Of a stretch of 64,000 nt of DNA, positions 35,409-47,385 are shown in pieces. The stretch comes from Bog-159 sp963785255 (lineage in GTDB: Bacteria > Acidobacteriota > Terriglobia > Bryobacterales > Bryobacteraceae): assembly GCA_963785255.1 (NCBI GenBank), contig CAWAUR010000004.1:30343-94342 (forward strand), given 5' to 3'. A program made the translations under genes and the position numbers. Positions within the stretch are counted from its first letter, which is position 1, and every line of letters starts with the position of its first letter. Below the pieces are notes generated by a model. The model was not told where the DNA came from. It was given only the letters and a program-made list of their open reading frames with translations, and did not search any database.

Positions 35409-36527
35409 GTGAAGATCGAACGGTTCGAAATGGAACGTATGCAGTCCACGTGGGAAAACATCGTCGAAATGGACATGAGCGAGAGCGGTGTCCGCCCGGT
35501 GACCCTCCGCGAAATGGGGGAGCTGGGGCTGGATATCGACGCCCTCCTCGACACCCCACTCGGTTACAGCCAGTCCAACGGCACCGTTGCGCTGCGCGAA
35601 ACCCTGGCGGCCGCGTATCCAGGCGCCACTCCCGGCCACATCGAAGTCACCAACGGCACCTCGGAAGCCAACTATCTGCTGGCCCTCGCGCTCCTTCGCG
35701 AAGGCGACCAAGTGGCCTTCCAGGTTCCGAATTACATGCAGTACGGGGGCCTGCCGGGAAGTCTCGGCGCGCAGGTCAACCGCTTCCGTCTCCGCATAGA
35801 GCAGGATTGGGAGCCCGACTGGGAGGAGTTCGATCGCGCGGTGAATGAGAAGACCCGCTTGGTTTATCTTTCCCACCCCAATAATCCCACCGGAAGCGTT
35901 CTTACCGAAGAGGCCATGCGGCATATCGTCCAGCGCTGCGATGGGGTGGGCGCTTACCTGCTGGCCGACGAGGTCTACCTGGGGGCCGAGATCCATCGCC
36001 GGCGCACTCCCAGTTTCTGGGGAATGAGCAGCCGGGTGATCGTCACCAGCGGACTATCCAAAGCCTACGGGATACCTGGCGTGCGCATCGGGTGGATCGT
36101 GGGGCCGCGCGAAGTGGTGGCCGAGTGCTGGACCCAGCACGATTACCTCACCATCGGGCCCAACAAGATCTCCGACGCCGTGGCGCGCGTGGCCGTCCAG
36201 CCCGTCAACCGCGAAAAGCTCTATGCGCGCACACGCGCCATTCTGCAACACAATCTGCCTATGGTGCGCGAGTGGGCCGCGGGCTTCGGCGGCTTCCTGG
36301 AGTTTCGCGAGCCGCAGGCCGGCGCGCTCTGCCTGCTGCGGTACCGCTCTCCCATCTTGAGCTACCCGCTTTGCGAGCGGATTCGCGTCAACCAGAGCGT
36401 CCTCATCGTCCCGGGCGTTCACCTGGGGCTGGAGGGATTCGTGCGGATCGGGCTGGGCGGGAAGCCAGAGTTCGTTCGCGAGGGCCTGCGCCGCATCGGC
36501 GTCGAGTTGCAAAAGGAAATGGATTGA
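35409..36527 (+). CDS. PLP-dependent class I/II aminotransferase
   Basis: 372 residues from GTG 35409 with GAGAGGAG upstream. Fold-type I motifs: NGTSEANYLLALALL (cofactor phosphate region), LSHPNNPTGSVL, ADEVYLGAE with the Asp that binds the pyridine nitrogen, and SGLSKAYGIPGVRIGW with Schiff-base Lys218. The N-terminus is shorter than in AspC-type enzymes. It transfers an amino group or acts as a beta-eliminase/cyclase on an amino acid; substrate not known. Its stop lies 3 bp before an APC-family permease gene, so the pair probably take up and metabolise the same amino acid (inference). Confidence 0.88.
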   Translation: MKIERFEMERMQSTWENIVEMDMSESGVRPVTLREMGELGLDIDALLDTPLGYSQSNGTVALRETLAAAYPGATPGHIEVTNGTSEANYLLALALLREGDQVAFQVPNYMQYGGLPGSLGAQVNRFRLRIEQDWEPDWEEFDRAVNEKTRLVYLSHPNNPTGSVLTEEAMRHIVQRCDGVGAYLLADEVYLGAEIHRRRTPSFWGMSSRVIVTSGLSKAYGIPGVRIGWIVGPREVVAECWTQHDYLTIGPNKISDAVARVAVQPVNREKLYARTRAILQHNLPMVREWAAGFGGFLEFREPQAGALCLLRYRSPILSYPLCERIRVNQSVLIVPGVHLGLEGFVRIGLGGKPEFVREGLRRIGVELQKEMD

Positions 36528-36530
36528 TCG

Positions 36531-37886
36531 GTGGACGAACCGGTAGACGCACACAAACTGCGGCGCGATCTCGGCCCCCGCGACATCACCCTGTTTGCCA
36601 TTACGTGCATGATCAATGTGCGTTGGATTCCTGTGGCTGCGCATGCCGGCCCGGGCTCGCTGGCGCTGTGGCTTCTGGCGGCGCTGCTGTTCGCCGCGCC
36701 CCTGGCCGTGGCCGTGGGGACGCTCTCCGTCAAGTACCCGGGAGCGGCCGGGGGATTGTACGTCTGGACACGCGGCGATTTCGGACGGTGGCATGGTTTC
36801 CTCTGCTTCTGGGTCTATTGGATGGGGATCGCCATCCTGCTGCCCAGCGCGGCGCTGTTTTATATGAGCGCCGGATTGCATGTGCTGGGGCCACGGCTCG
36901 CCACCAGCCGCTCCTGCCTGGTAGCCGTTTCTTTGGTAGCCATCTGGATCGCGCTCGGCACCAACCTGCTGGGAGTGAAGATCGGCAAGTGGACCGAGAA
37001 TATCGGCGGCGCGGCCACCTGGGTGCTCAGCGGCCTGCTACTGGTGGTGGCCGCGCTGGTATGGATCCGGCGCGGCTCGGCCACTCCCATGCATCTGGCG
37101 CCCCGCTGGAGTTGGGACACGGTCAGTCTTTGGGCTGGTGTCGCTTACGCCATGTCGGGCCTCGAATTCATCGGCATGATGGCCGGGGAGATCCGCGACC
37201 CCGGACGCACCATCCCGCGCGCGGGCTGGATCGCTACGGCATTCGTGACGGTATTTTATGCGGCTTCCACGCTCGCCCTGCTGGCGCTCCTCAGGCCGCA
37301 AAGCGTCAGCGAGATGAACGGCTTGGCGGAAGGGGGCGATGCGGCCGCGGGCGCCTTCGGGATCGGCTGGCTTTCTCCCCTGATCGCGCTGCTGGTGCTC
37401 GCCAGCGGGCTGGGACAGATCGGCGGTTTCGGCAGCGCGGTCTCGCGACTCCCTTTCGCCGCCGGCGTCGATGGGCTGCTGCCCCCGGCGTTCGCTCGAG
37501 TACACCCGCGCTGGCACACCCCGCACATCTCCATCATTGTGTTTGGACTGGTGGGATCGTTCCTGCTGGTGGCCATGCAACTGGGCGACACCCTGCGCGC
37601 CGCCTACCAGTCGCTGCTCTCTCTGATGGTGATCGTGGGATTTCTCCCGTACCTGTATATCTTTGGGAGCGCCTGGAAAGCCGGAAAACGGGTGAGCGCG
37701 GTGTCCGGGACCGCCATCACTGCTCTGGCGATCGGTTGCTCTCTGGTGCCCACCGCCGATATCGCCAACGTTTGGCTGTTCGAGGGCAAACTGGCAGTGG
37801 CCACAGGGGCCGTGATCGCCTCCGCTTGGCTGGTCTACCGGCGCGCCGCGGCATCTGTGTCTAAATACAGTGCCGATCGGCGATGA
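36531..37886 (+). CDS. APC-superfamily amino acid permease
   Basis: 451 residues from GTG 36531. About twelve hydrophobic helices with the family features LGPRDITLFAITCMINVRWIP split at helix 1, GGLYVWTRGDFG in helix 3, and GVAYAMSGLEFIGMMAGEIRDPGRTIPRA across helix 6 and the following loop, typical of APC transporters. A sodium- or proton-coupled amino acid importer or antiporter of the inner membrane. The immediate upstream aminotransferase gene suggests a shared substrate. The usual helix-1 GxGIF-like Gly pattern is replaced by a less common sequence (TCMINVRWIP), so substrate prediction by homology would be unsafe. Confidence 0.88.
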   Translation: MDEPVDAHKLRRDLGPRDITLFAITCMINVRWIPVAAHAGPGSLALWLLAALLFAAPLAVAVGTLSVKYPGAAGGLYVWTRGDFGRWHGFLCFWVYWMGIAILLPSAALFYMSAGLHVLGPRLATSRSCLVAVSLVAIWIALGTNLLGVKIGKWTENIGGAATWVLSGLLLVVAALVWIRRGSATPMHLAPRWSWDTVSLWAGVAYAMSGLEFIGMMAGEIRDPGRTIPRAGWIATAFVTVFYAASTLALLALLRPQSVSEMNGLAEGGDAAAGAFGIGWLSPLIALLVLASGLGQIGGFGSAVSRLPFAAGVDGLLPPAFARVHPRWHTPHISIIVFGLVGSFLLVAMQLGDTLRAAYQSLLSLMVIVGFLPYLYIFGSAWKAGKRVSAVSGTAITALAIGCSLVPTADIANVWLFEGKLAVATGAVIASAWLVYRRAAASVSKYSADRR

Positions 37887-38203
37887 ACCGGTGCAACCAG
37901 ATGCGCTCGGTGGTGATGGACACGCCGTTCCATGAAAATGGGGCATTACGAAACTCTCCGCGGCCACCTTGTCGCCATTGCGCCTTCCATGGTGCACCAC
38001 CACCCCGCTCCCCTTGGCTCGGTTCTGAGCGCCGCGCCGCTTTCGATCGGCGCCGCCGCAAGCGGGATTCGTGCTGCGCCTAAACGTACCCTGATGCCCG
38101 GCGGCCAATCCCCGCGCCCGCCGCCCGTCGTCCGGCGCCGCGGCCACCAGCGAACCATGCGATTGGTGTATGCTGAATTCTCGCAAAGGAAGGAACGAAA
38201 CTT
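37887..38203. other. Gap with candidate promoter for the tricorn-like gene
   Basis: About 320 bp. Near its end TATGCTGAATTC (38169-38180) may supply a -10 (TATGCT), and AAGGAAGGA at about 38186 is a ribosome site before the ATG at 38204. Nothing else is recognised. Confidence 0.45.
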
Positions 38204-41533
<3,330 letters not shown>

Positions 41534-41931
41534 GGCGCCGTCTTTAGTTCGCCAAAATGGTCGCTATGGGCCGGAAGAAGACCGCATCTGAGAACAGCCT
41601 ATTTCATCTCGTGCGAATCGAGCTTCCGCGGTTGGGTCAACTAAGAATAGTTCATCCGGGGCGAGGGCGCCCGCTACCGTGATGCGATGGCCCGTCCGGG
41701 CGCCTGCCGCCGCGCGCACCTCGGCGGACTAACCATCCGCCGCAGACTGCCAGCCGGCCCTCACGCGCAAAAAGGGACGATCTCCAGTGACAAGGCTGAA
41801 TGCGTTTCCTATGATAACTAAAAGATACCTTGCGATCCTTGACTATTCTTGCCACCATCGAAGTTGGCGGCGCAGTGTCGGTCCGGCCTTATAGGCAACG
41901 ACGCCAATGTTAGTTGGGGCACCTAAAACAA
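41534..41931. other. Gap without a recognisable gene
   Basis: About 400 bp. No repeat-family copy, stable hairpin or coding frame with support was found. GGCGCCG(tc) right after the preceding stop is not followed by a U-tract. Confidence 0.4.
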
Positions 41932-42198
41932 ATGTCTCAGGATAATTCAATACCGTCTCACAATGAGAGTTCCAACGGCACGCCTGCCAGGCGCGTCTTT
42001 GAGGGCGTCCTTATCTGGAGCGTAGTCGGTTTGTCGATCGCACTGCTGCTGATTGTGCTGGCGGGCACGGTCAATATGCTGCCGGCCTCACTGGTGATGG
42101 TGTGCCGGTTGACGTTGACTTACCTTTGCGCGGTACTCACTCTGGTGGCAGCGGGGTACACTGCAATTGACGCTCTAAAGTCGCGCGCTCGCAGTTAG
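41932..42198 (+). CDS. Small two-helix membrane protein, unknown
   Basis: 88 residues from ATG 41932 (MSQDNSIPSHNESSNGTPARRVF). A polar N-terminal arm is followed by helices at about 27-48 and 54-78 and a short basic tail. A TTG at 41914 would extend it by six residues. No family recognised. Hydrophobic profile is convincing, but it stands alone between two gene-poor stretches. Confidence 0.5.
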   Translation: MSQDNSIPSHNESSNGTPARRVFEGVLIWSVVGLSIALLLIVLAGTVNMLPASLVMVCRLTLTYLCAVLTLVAAGYTAIDALKSRARS

Positions 42199-42202
42199 AC
42201 CG

Positions 42203-42810
42203 TTATGCGGCGCGCAACGAGAATTTTGTTCTCGTTGTGTTTGGCAGTCCGGTTAATTCAGTAGGACGCCGGTCATTCCGGCTCCTGGCTCCTATCTCCT
42301 TCTGCGCGGATTGAACTCCTGGACCCAACGGCACGGCTATGCGAATGTGGCCCGGGCCTGTTATGTCTCCCGGGTCTTGACCATCCAGCGGGAAGAGTCC
42401 GTAGTACGGACTTGCACCGCCATGGCCAATCCGCGTCACGAAGAGCCGGTACTCGGTGGGCAGTTGCACTCCTAACTAACAGGCTGCGGAAAAAGGAGCC
42501 CCGCAGTCCACTCCCTGACGGTCGCCGCTCGGTAAGTTGCTGTAAGCGCGAAAGCCGGCTTCTGAGCCGCGCGCGTCAGCCAGCGGTTTCAAGCCTTATT
42601 CCGCAACCTGCTAAGCGTTCTTCGCAATCGGACAACGCACGCTCCCAACGCGAAGCCTTGATCTGCATTGCGCAGTCGGCTCGGTTTCTCGCTCATCCGC
42701 TCGAGCCTTGCAGTGATATCGGCCTCTGGCTTTTCAGCGATCACATTGACTCTTTCGCCGCTCAGCGTGGCGCGTATTTCGGGCCTTTCGAATGGAATCC
42801 GGGCTGAATC
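42203..42810 (-). pseudogene. SUKH/SMI1-like immunity-type gene broken by a small element
   Basis: Left of the element the minus strand reads LGVQLPTEYRLFVTRIGHGGASPYYGLFPL, the core of SMI1/KNR4 (SUKH) proteins, and soon degenerates. Right of the element the minus strand reads LERMSEKPSRLRNADQGFALGA, resembling the usual N-terminus (MxxxLxRLRxxDPGF). A 131-bp element lies between, and the stretch normally linking the two parts is missing, so some deletion must also have occurred. SUKH proteins neutralise contact-dependent toxins. The left part is clear; the right part is a weaker match. Confidence 0.55.
42480..42610. mobile_element. 131-bp MITE-like element with inverted ends and 4-bp direct repeats
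   Basis: Ends CAGGCTGCGGAAAAAGG and, on the other strand, CAGGTTGCGGAATAAGG (15 of 17 match). CTAA is directly repeated at 42476-42479 and 42611-42614, consistent with a target-site duplication. The inside carries a family A repeat pair (from about 42511 to 42590). No coding capacity, so mobilisation would need a transposase elsewhere. Confidence 0.7.
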
Positions 42811-42850
42811 GCAAGTTCCAGGAGGAGGGGGAGGCGCTAACCAGTCCTAG

Positions 42851-43048
42851 CTAGCTTGAATCCTTCGACAGACCCTTGCGAATCTTGGCGATGTCTTCAT
42901 TGGAGGGTGGCCAGTCCGTATCGCAGGTATTACAGTGGAACACCAACGCACCAGTTTCCAGCGCTTCTTCGAATCCTTCCTGATTGAATGTGACTGTCTG
43001 GTTGTGGTCGTTCGGACAAACAATCTCGAAATCCATCCGGTCGCTCAT
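42851..43048 (-). CDS. Small zinc-ribbon protein
   Basis: 65 residues from ATG 43048 (MSDRMDFEIVCPNDHNQTV), with AGGAGG 4 nt before the start, which rules out longer frames. CPNDH in the first half and CNTC in the second give four metal ligands (Cys/His, Cys/Cys) of a zinc ribbon. The tail PPSNEDIAKIRKGLS is helical. I do not know the family; small ribbons of this kind often bind RNA or act as adaptors. Confidence 0.72.
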   Translation of the reverse strand: MSDRMDFEIVCPNDHNQTVTFNQEGFEEALETGALVFHCNTCDTDWPPSNEDIAKIRKGLSKDSS

Positions 43049-43251
43049 AAGCCTCCTGTTGATCGGGCAATCCGCCGATGCGCTTGCTCGAGCGGCTCCG
43101 TCGATCCTTGATGGTAGCGCGAATGGTGATCGCCATTCCGAATTGATGATGATCGCGATTTCCGAATCGTGTTGGCGATCGTCTGAAAACGTAGGGGGAG
43201 CCGTACGTCCCGGAAATAGGCGCACATCCCGGAAATAGAACCTGACCCGCC

Positions 43252-45918
43252 CTATTCATTGCGCAGCGCCACCATGGGCTCGATTCGGCTGGCCTTGCGC
43301 GCTGGAACAGACGCCGCCAGCAGTGCCGCCAGACCCAGAACGCACGCCACAGCGCCGAAGGTGACCGGGTCGGTTGATTGCACGCCGTACAACATCTTCG
43401 CCATCAGCCGCCCGGCCAACAGAGCTCCCGCGACGCCCGCCATGGCGCCCGCGAAGGCCTCCCGGATGGCCTGTTGCAGCACCATCCTTAGCACCGTCGA
43501 CTGGCTTGCGCCGAGCGACATGCGAATCCCGATTTCGCGCGTCCGTCCGGATACCGCGTAGTTCATGACGCCATAGATTCCCACCGCGGCCAGCAGCAGT
43601 GCAATGGCGGCGAACATGCCGAGCAAGAGCACCTCGAAGCGCGGCTGCGCGGTGGCATCGGCCACCACCCGATCCATGGTCAGCACGGCCGAGATCGGCA
43701 GTTCCGCGTCAAAAGACCACACGGCCCGCCGCATCGCGGACGAAAGATCGGCCGGATTTCCCGCGGTGCGGGCCACCAGCGTGATGTATGCCATGTGCGC
43801 CTCAACGGGGTCTCCGCTTTCACCCAGGAAATTGCGATGCTGGAGAGCCGCCAGATACATCTCCGGATAAGGCTTTTCGGTCCAATCCTCCTGCTTCGCG
43901 TCGGCGGCGACGCCGATCACGGTCAGCCAGTTTGGCCGGCCAGTCATGGGGTCGTCGCCGCCGATCGCGATGCGTTTGCCGATCGGATCTTCCGCCGGCC
44001 AGTAAGCGCGTGCCGCACGCTCGTTAATGATGACCACGCCCGGCGCGCGCGCATCGTCGCTCTCCGCGATGGCCCGGCCGTTCAACAAAGGCAGGCGCAT
44101 GGTCTCGAAGTATCCGGGCATCGCAATGCGGTAGATGGCATAGGGCGCGTCGCCTGGGTTTGGTTTCGGACGGCCTGCGATGGCGAAGTCCCTGCTCCAC
44201 AGATCGCCTGCCAGCGGTAGATGGTTGATCCCGCCGGCGGATATCACCCCCGGCAGATTCCGAACCTTCTGCACGAGTTCCCGGTAGAAAATCGCCCGCT
44301 GGTGTGGTAAGGCCTCTCGCGTTCCGGCCACCGACACCACCATCGAAAGTACGTTGTGCGGATTGAACCCCGGGTCAACCGACTGCAGCGCGGAGAAACT
44401 GCGGATCATAAGCCCGGCGCCGATGAGCAGCATGAATGCCAGTGCGAATTCGGAGGCCACCAGGAAACTCCGCAGCCGGTTGTGTCGCATTCCAGCGCTG
44501 TCCCCCCGGCCGCCTTCTTTGAGCGCGGCACTGAGGTTCCCGGCGGCCGCGTGCATCGCCGGCGCGAGCCCAAACGCCACGGCCGTCAACACCGTAATAG
44601 AGAGCAGGAACAGCACCACGCGCATGTCCATCGCCACCGTCTCCACGCGTGGGATGTACGCCGGACTCAGCGCCACCAGGGCCTTCGTCAAGCCGTACGC
44701 CAGCAGTAGGCCGCCTGCGGCTCCCATGGCCGCCAGCAGCAGACTCTCGATGAGGAACTGCGAGATCACGCGCGCGCGGCCGGCGCCCAGCGCCATGCGC
44801 ACGGCGATTTCCTTCTGACGGCCGGACGTCCGCGCCAGCATCATGTGGGCCACATTGGCGCACGTAATCAGGAGGACAAATCCGACTGCGCCCAGCAGCA
44901 TCAGCAATGGCGTCTCGATCTCGCCCACCACATTCTCCTTCAAAGGCCTGACCAAAACACCGCGGTTCGTGGCCGGATACAGCTTCTCCAGCCGCCCGGT
45001 AATGGTGGCCATCTCCGCGCGCGCCTGCTGTAGCGTAACGCCCGGTTTCAGCCGCGCAAAAACGCGCAGGTGGTTGCCTCCCCGGTCGTCAATGCTATCG
45101 CCAAATGCATCCGGCACCCACAGCTCCGCGTGCGTGGCCCAGAACGGCGCAAACTTGAAGGACGGCGGCATTACGCCGACTACCGTGTAGGCTTCGCCAT
45201 CCAGAGTCATCGGTTTACCTAGGATGTGGGGATCGCGGCTGAAACGACGCTGCCACAGCCCGTCGCTCAATATCGCTTCGTGTTCCGCGCCGGGCTGGTC
45301 TTCGCCCGGGACGAACAGGCGGCCCAACAACGGCTGGACGCCCAGAAGCGGCAGCATATTCTGCGTCACCTTTAAGCCGTTAAGATGTTCCGGCGGAACC
45401 CTGTTGGTCAGGTTCGGCGTCCAATAATCGGCTCCTCCCATAGCCTCAAACGAATGGCTCTGATTGCGCCAATCGATGTAGTTCGCCGTCGCAACCGGAC
45501 CTGTGCCGTAGTGCAGGACGGTAACCAGGCGCTCCGCATCCTTGTACGCCAGCGGGCGCAACAGTACGGCGTTAACCGCGCTGAAGATCGCCGTACTCGC
45601 GCCTATCCCCAGCGCCAGCGTGATCGCTGCTACGGCCGTAAAGCCTGGCGTGCGCCACAGGTTGCGCCCCCCGTAGCGTACGTCTTTGGAGAATTGCTCC
45701 AACCGGATGAAGGAACGCGCCTCGCGGTGCAGTTCCTTGGCCTGCTCGACGCCCCCGTAGGCGCGCAGCGCCGCGCGCCGGGCCTCATCCGGAGACAGCC
45801 CCCGGCACTCAAATTCTTCTTCGAGCAGCGCCAGATGGGAGTCGATTTCGCGGGCCAGTTCCCTTTCCGCGCGTGATCCGCGGAACAGATTTACGAACCT
45901 GGAAAGGAATCGCCGCAT
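43252..45918 (-). CDS. ADOP family permease (MacB/FtsX-like), copy 3
   Basis: 888 residues from ATG 45918 (MRRFLSRFVNLFRGSRAERELA). Prefix domain with LALLEEEFECRGLSPDEARRAA, then two MacB-core/FtsX halves; coupling loops ARTSGRQKEIAVRMALGAGRAR and VSGRTREIGIRMSLGASQ (each shown in part) sit before helices two and six. No ATPase gene nearby. The order and length match copies 1 and 2. The regulator gene ends 3 bp upstream. Family knowledge places it in the inner membrane; what it moves or senses is unknown. Confidence 0.92.
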   Translation of the reverse strand: MRRFLSRFVNLFRGSRAERELAREIDSHLALLEEEFECRGLSPDEARRAALRAYGGVEQAKELHREARSFIRLEQFSKDVRYGGRNLWRTPGFTAVAAITLALGIGASTAIFSAVNAVLLRPLAYKDAERLVTVLHYGTGPVATANYIDWRNQSHSFEAMGGADYWTPNLTNRVPPEHLNGLKVTQNMLPLLGVQPLLGRLFVPGEDQPGAEHEAILSDGLWQRRFSRDPHILGKPMTLDGEAYTVVGVMPPSFKFAPFWATHAELWVPDAFGDSIDDRGGNHLRVFARLKPGVTLQQARAEMATITGRLEKLYPATNRGVLVRPLKENVVGEIETPLLMLLGAVGFVLLITCANVAHMMLARTSGRQKEIAVRMALGAGRARVISQFLIESLLLAAMGAAGGLLLAYGLTKALVALSPAYIPRVETVAMDMRVVLFLLSITVLTAVAFGLAPAMHAAAGNLSAALKEGGRGDSAGMRHNRLRSFLVASEFALAFMLLIGAGLMIRSFSALQSVDPGFNPHNVLSMVVSVAGTREALPHQRAIFYRELVQKVRNLPGVISAGGINHLPLAGDLWSRDFAIAGRPKPNPGDAPYAIYRIAMPGYFETMRLPLLNGRAIAESDDARAPGVVIINERAARAYWPAEDPIGKRIAIGGDDPMTGRPNWLTVIGVAADAKQEDWTEKPYPEMYLAALQHRNFLGESGDPVEAHMAYITLVARTAGNPADLSSAMRRAVWSFDAELPISAVLTMDRVVADATAQPRFEVLLLGMFAAIALLLAAVGIYGVMNYAVSGRTREIGIRMSLGASQSTVLRMVLQQAIREAFAGAMAGVAGALLAGRLMAKMLYGVQSTDPVTFGAVACVLGLAALLAASVPARKASRIEPMVALRNE

Positions 45919-45921
45919 GGA

Positions 45922-46269
45922 CTAGGCTCCCTCGGCCAGCAGTTTCTCCAACAACCCGGACATCCGGCGCCACCGCAGCGTCTCATCGGCCAGGGCTCTC
46001 TTCCCGGCTTTGGTGATGGCATAGAACTTCGCTTCGCGGTTGCTTTCCGTCTTGCCCCAGGTGCCCTTGATTCTTCCTTGTTGTTCCAACCGCACCAGCG
46101 CCGGGTATAACGTGCCCTGGTTGAGATGGAGTAAATCGCCCGAAAGTTGCTGCAGTCTCGTGGCGACCGAGTAGGCGTGCTGCGGGCCCATGGTTTCGAG
46201 CGTCCGTAACACGATCAGATCCAGCGTTCCCTGCAGTACGCCAATCCGAACCGGACCTTCACTTGGCAT
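45922..46269 (-). CDS. PadR family transcriptional regulator, partner of ADOP copy 3
   Basis: 115 residues from ATG 46269 (MPSEGPVRIGVLQGTLDLIVL). PadR winged-helix motifs: GPQHAYSVATRLQQL, HLNQGTLYPALVRLEQQG, AKFYAITKAGKRAL. The upstream region has TTGACA and CATAGT with 17-bp spacing on the minus strand, giving a short leader. Two inverted repeats of the form ACTTG-N5-CAAGT, one over the -35 and one over the start codon, are good candidates for its own operators, implying autorepression of the whole operon. Confidence 0.9.
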   Translation of the reverse strand: MPSEGPVRIGVLQGTLDLIVLRTLETMGPQHAYSVATRLQQLSGDLLHLNQGTLYPALVRLEQQGRIKGTWGKTESNREAKFYAITKAGKRALADETLRWRRMSGLLEKLLAEGA

Positions 46270-46321
46270 CCAAGTAATCCCTCGAATCTTACTATGGAGC
46301 AGTTTCACTTGATTGTCAAGT
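46261..46321 (-). promoter_or_regulatory. Promoter with paired ACTTG-N5-CAAGT operators, operon 3
   Basis: TTGACA at 46314-46319 and CATAGT at 46291-46296 (minus strand). Operator-like repeats lie at 46307-46321 (ACTTGattgtCAAGT) and 46261-46275 (ACTTGgcatcCAAGT), 46 bp apart. The second has 6-bp arms ACTTGG/CCAAGT around the start codon. Confidence 0.65.
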
Positions 46322-46440
46322 GCAGAAATCGCCGGCGCGGCCATCGCACAGCACCAGAGCGGTCCAGCTAATCGGGAGGATTCGTGCGTGTCCGCACAGT
46401 CTTCTGCCTGCGCCGGTGCGAGGCCCCATTAGGGAGCGAA

Positions 46441-46446
46441 TATAAT
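46441..46446 (+). promoter_or_regulatory. Consensus -10 TATAAT before the small surface-protein gene
   Basis: TATAAT lies 21 bp before GTG 46468, which makes upstream starts (46384) unlikely because the transcript would begin after them. No clear -35. Confidence 0.55.
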
Positions 46447-46467
46447 ACCGGCAGAGGGAATCGTCCT

Positions 46468-46962
46468 GTGACCACATACAACGGCCCCCGCTACCATGGC
46501 CGGCAAGGCAAAGCCAAACGGCGCCTCTTAATAGCGCCGCTTCTTTTCTCAGCGGCGTGCTTCACAACGTCCTTTTCCCTGACCGCGTCTCGGGCGGATA
46601 GCTTTTCACTGGAGGCGTCGCCGAGCACCGTGTACCTCAAGCAGGACGAGAACGCCACCAGTACGATCACGGTTCACCCTTCGGGCGACTTCAACGGCAG
46701 CGTCACACTCCTGGCATCCCGCCTGCCGGCGGGAGTCACAGCGTCATTCGATCCCCAGAGTACCACCAGCGCGAGCAAACTGGTGTTCGTAGCGGCCAAG
46801 GACGCGATTGCTGGTTTGTCCTCAATCACGATCACCGGCACATCGGGTAATCTGACGCAATCGGTTACCATCAGCCTGGCGGTGAGCGCGGCAACCGCCG
46901 TTCGGATAAATCCGGCCGGCCTTCCAGCGGCGGCGCGGACCGCAGGCGCGCCGGCATCCTAA
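46468..46962 (+). CDS. Secreted Ig-like-domain protein
   Basis: 164 residues from GTG 46468. A basic stretch (GRQGKAKRR) precedes a signal segment (LLIAPLLFSAACFTTSFSL). Residues about 50-145 (SFSLEASPSTVYLKQDENAT, GSVTLLASRLPAGVTASFDP, SSITITGTSGNLTQSVTI) resemble the Ig-like beta-sandwich repeats of acidobacterial surface proteins. In relatives this domain is repeated within large proteins; here there is one copy and an Ala/Pro-rich end, so it may be a truncated descendant. Function unknown. Confidence 0.68.
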   Translation: MTTYNGPRYHGRQGKAKRRLLIAPLLFSAACFTTSFSLTASRADSFSLEASPSTVYLKQDENATSTITVHPSGDFNGSVTLLASRLPAGVTASFDPQSTTSASKLVFVAAKDAIAGLSSITITGTSGNLTQSVTISLAVSAATAVRINPAGLPAAARTAGAPAS

Positions 46963-47385
46963 TCGTAGGGGCGGCCGGCATTTGTTGAGGGCGGCGCAAG
47001 GTTCGTTCGGCGCCGGACGCTATGCCGGGCGGATGGGCGGCACGAATCGTGCCAGCGCCCCTATCGCGAACCGGCATAGCGGCTTCGGCACGCGGCCTCA
47101 GCCGGACAGACGCCCCGGTCGAAACTCTCACGTCGCCGAGCGATTTGGTGGTCCGTCGGCCCCAGGCTCACTTTAGCACCGGCCTTTTTTCCCCGACAAA
47201 TAGAGGGCGCATGCCACTCGACCCGATGACCGCGCCCGCGCGACGGGCGCTGGAGGCGTGCCCGCCGCAGGCCCCGCCCGACCCGTTCGCCCGCGCTGGC
47301 GTTCCGTACCGTACTTGGCCCGTACCCTAAGCACATGACTCTTCCGTACCATTGGTTTTTGCTGGGCCGCGCCAGATAATGAGGT
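46963..47385. other. Gap without a recognisable gene
   Basis: About 420 bp, very GC-rich. Frames on both strands are open but show no start/ribosome site or family similarity. No repeat-family copy was found. Confidence 0.4.

Noticed and set aside
42290..42360. tRNA-like segment
   Set aside because: GATTGAACTCC looked like a T-arm piece, but no acceptor or anticodon stem could be paired.
42203..42469. Independent small gene of 88 residues
   Set aside because: The first 30 residues are the core of a SUKH domain without its N-terminus, and the rest does not match the family; a gene remnant explains it better.
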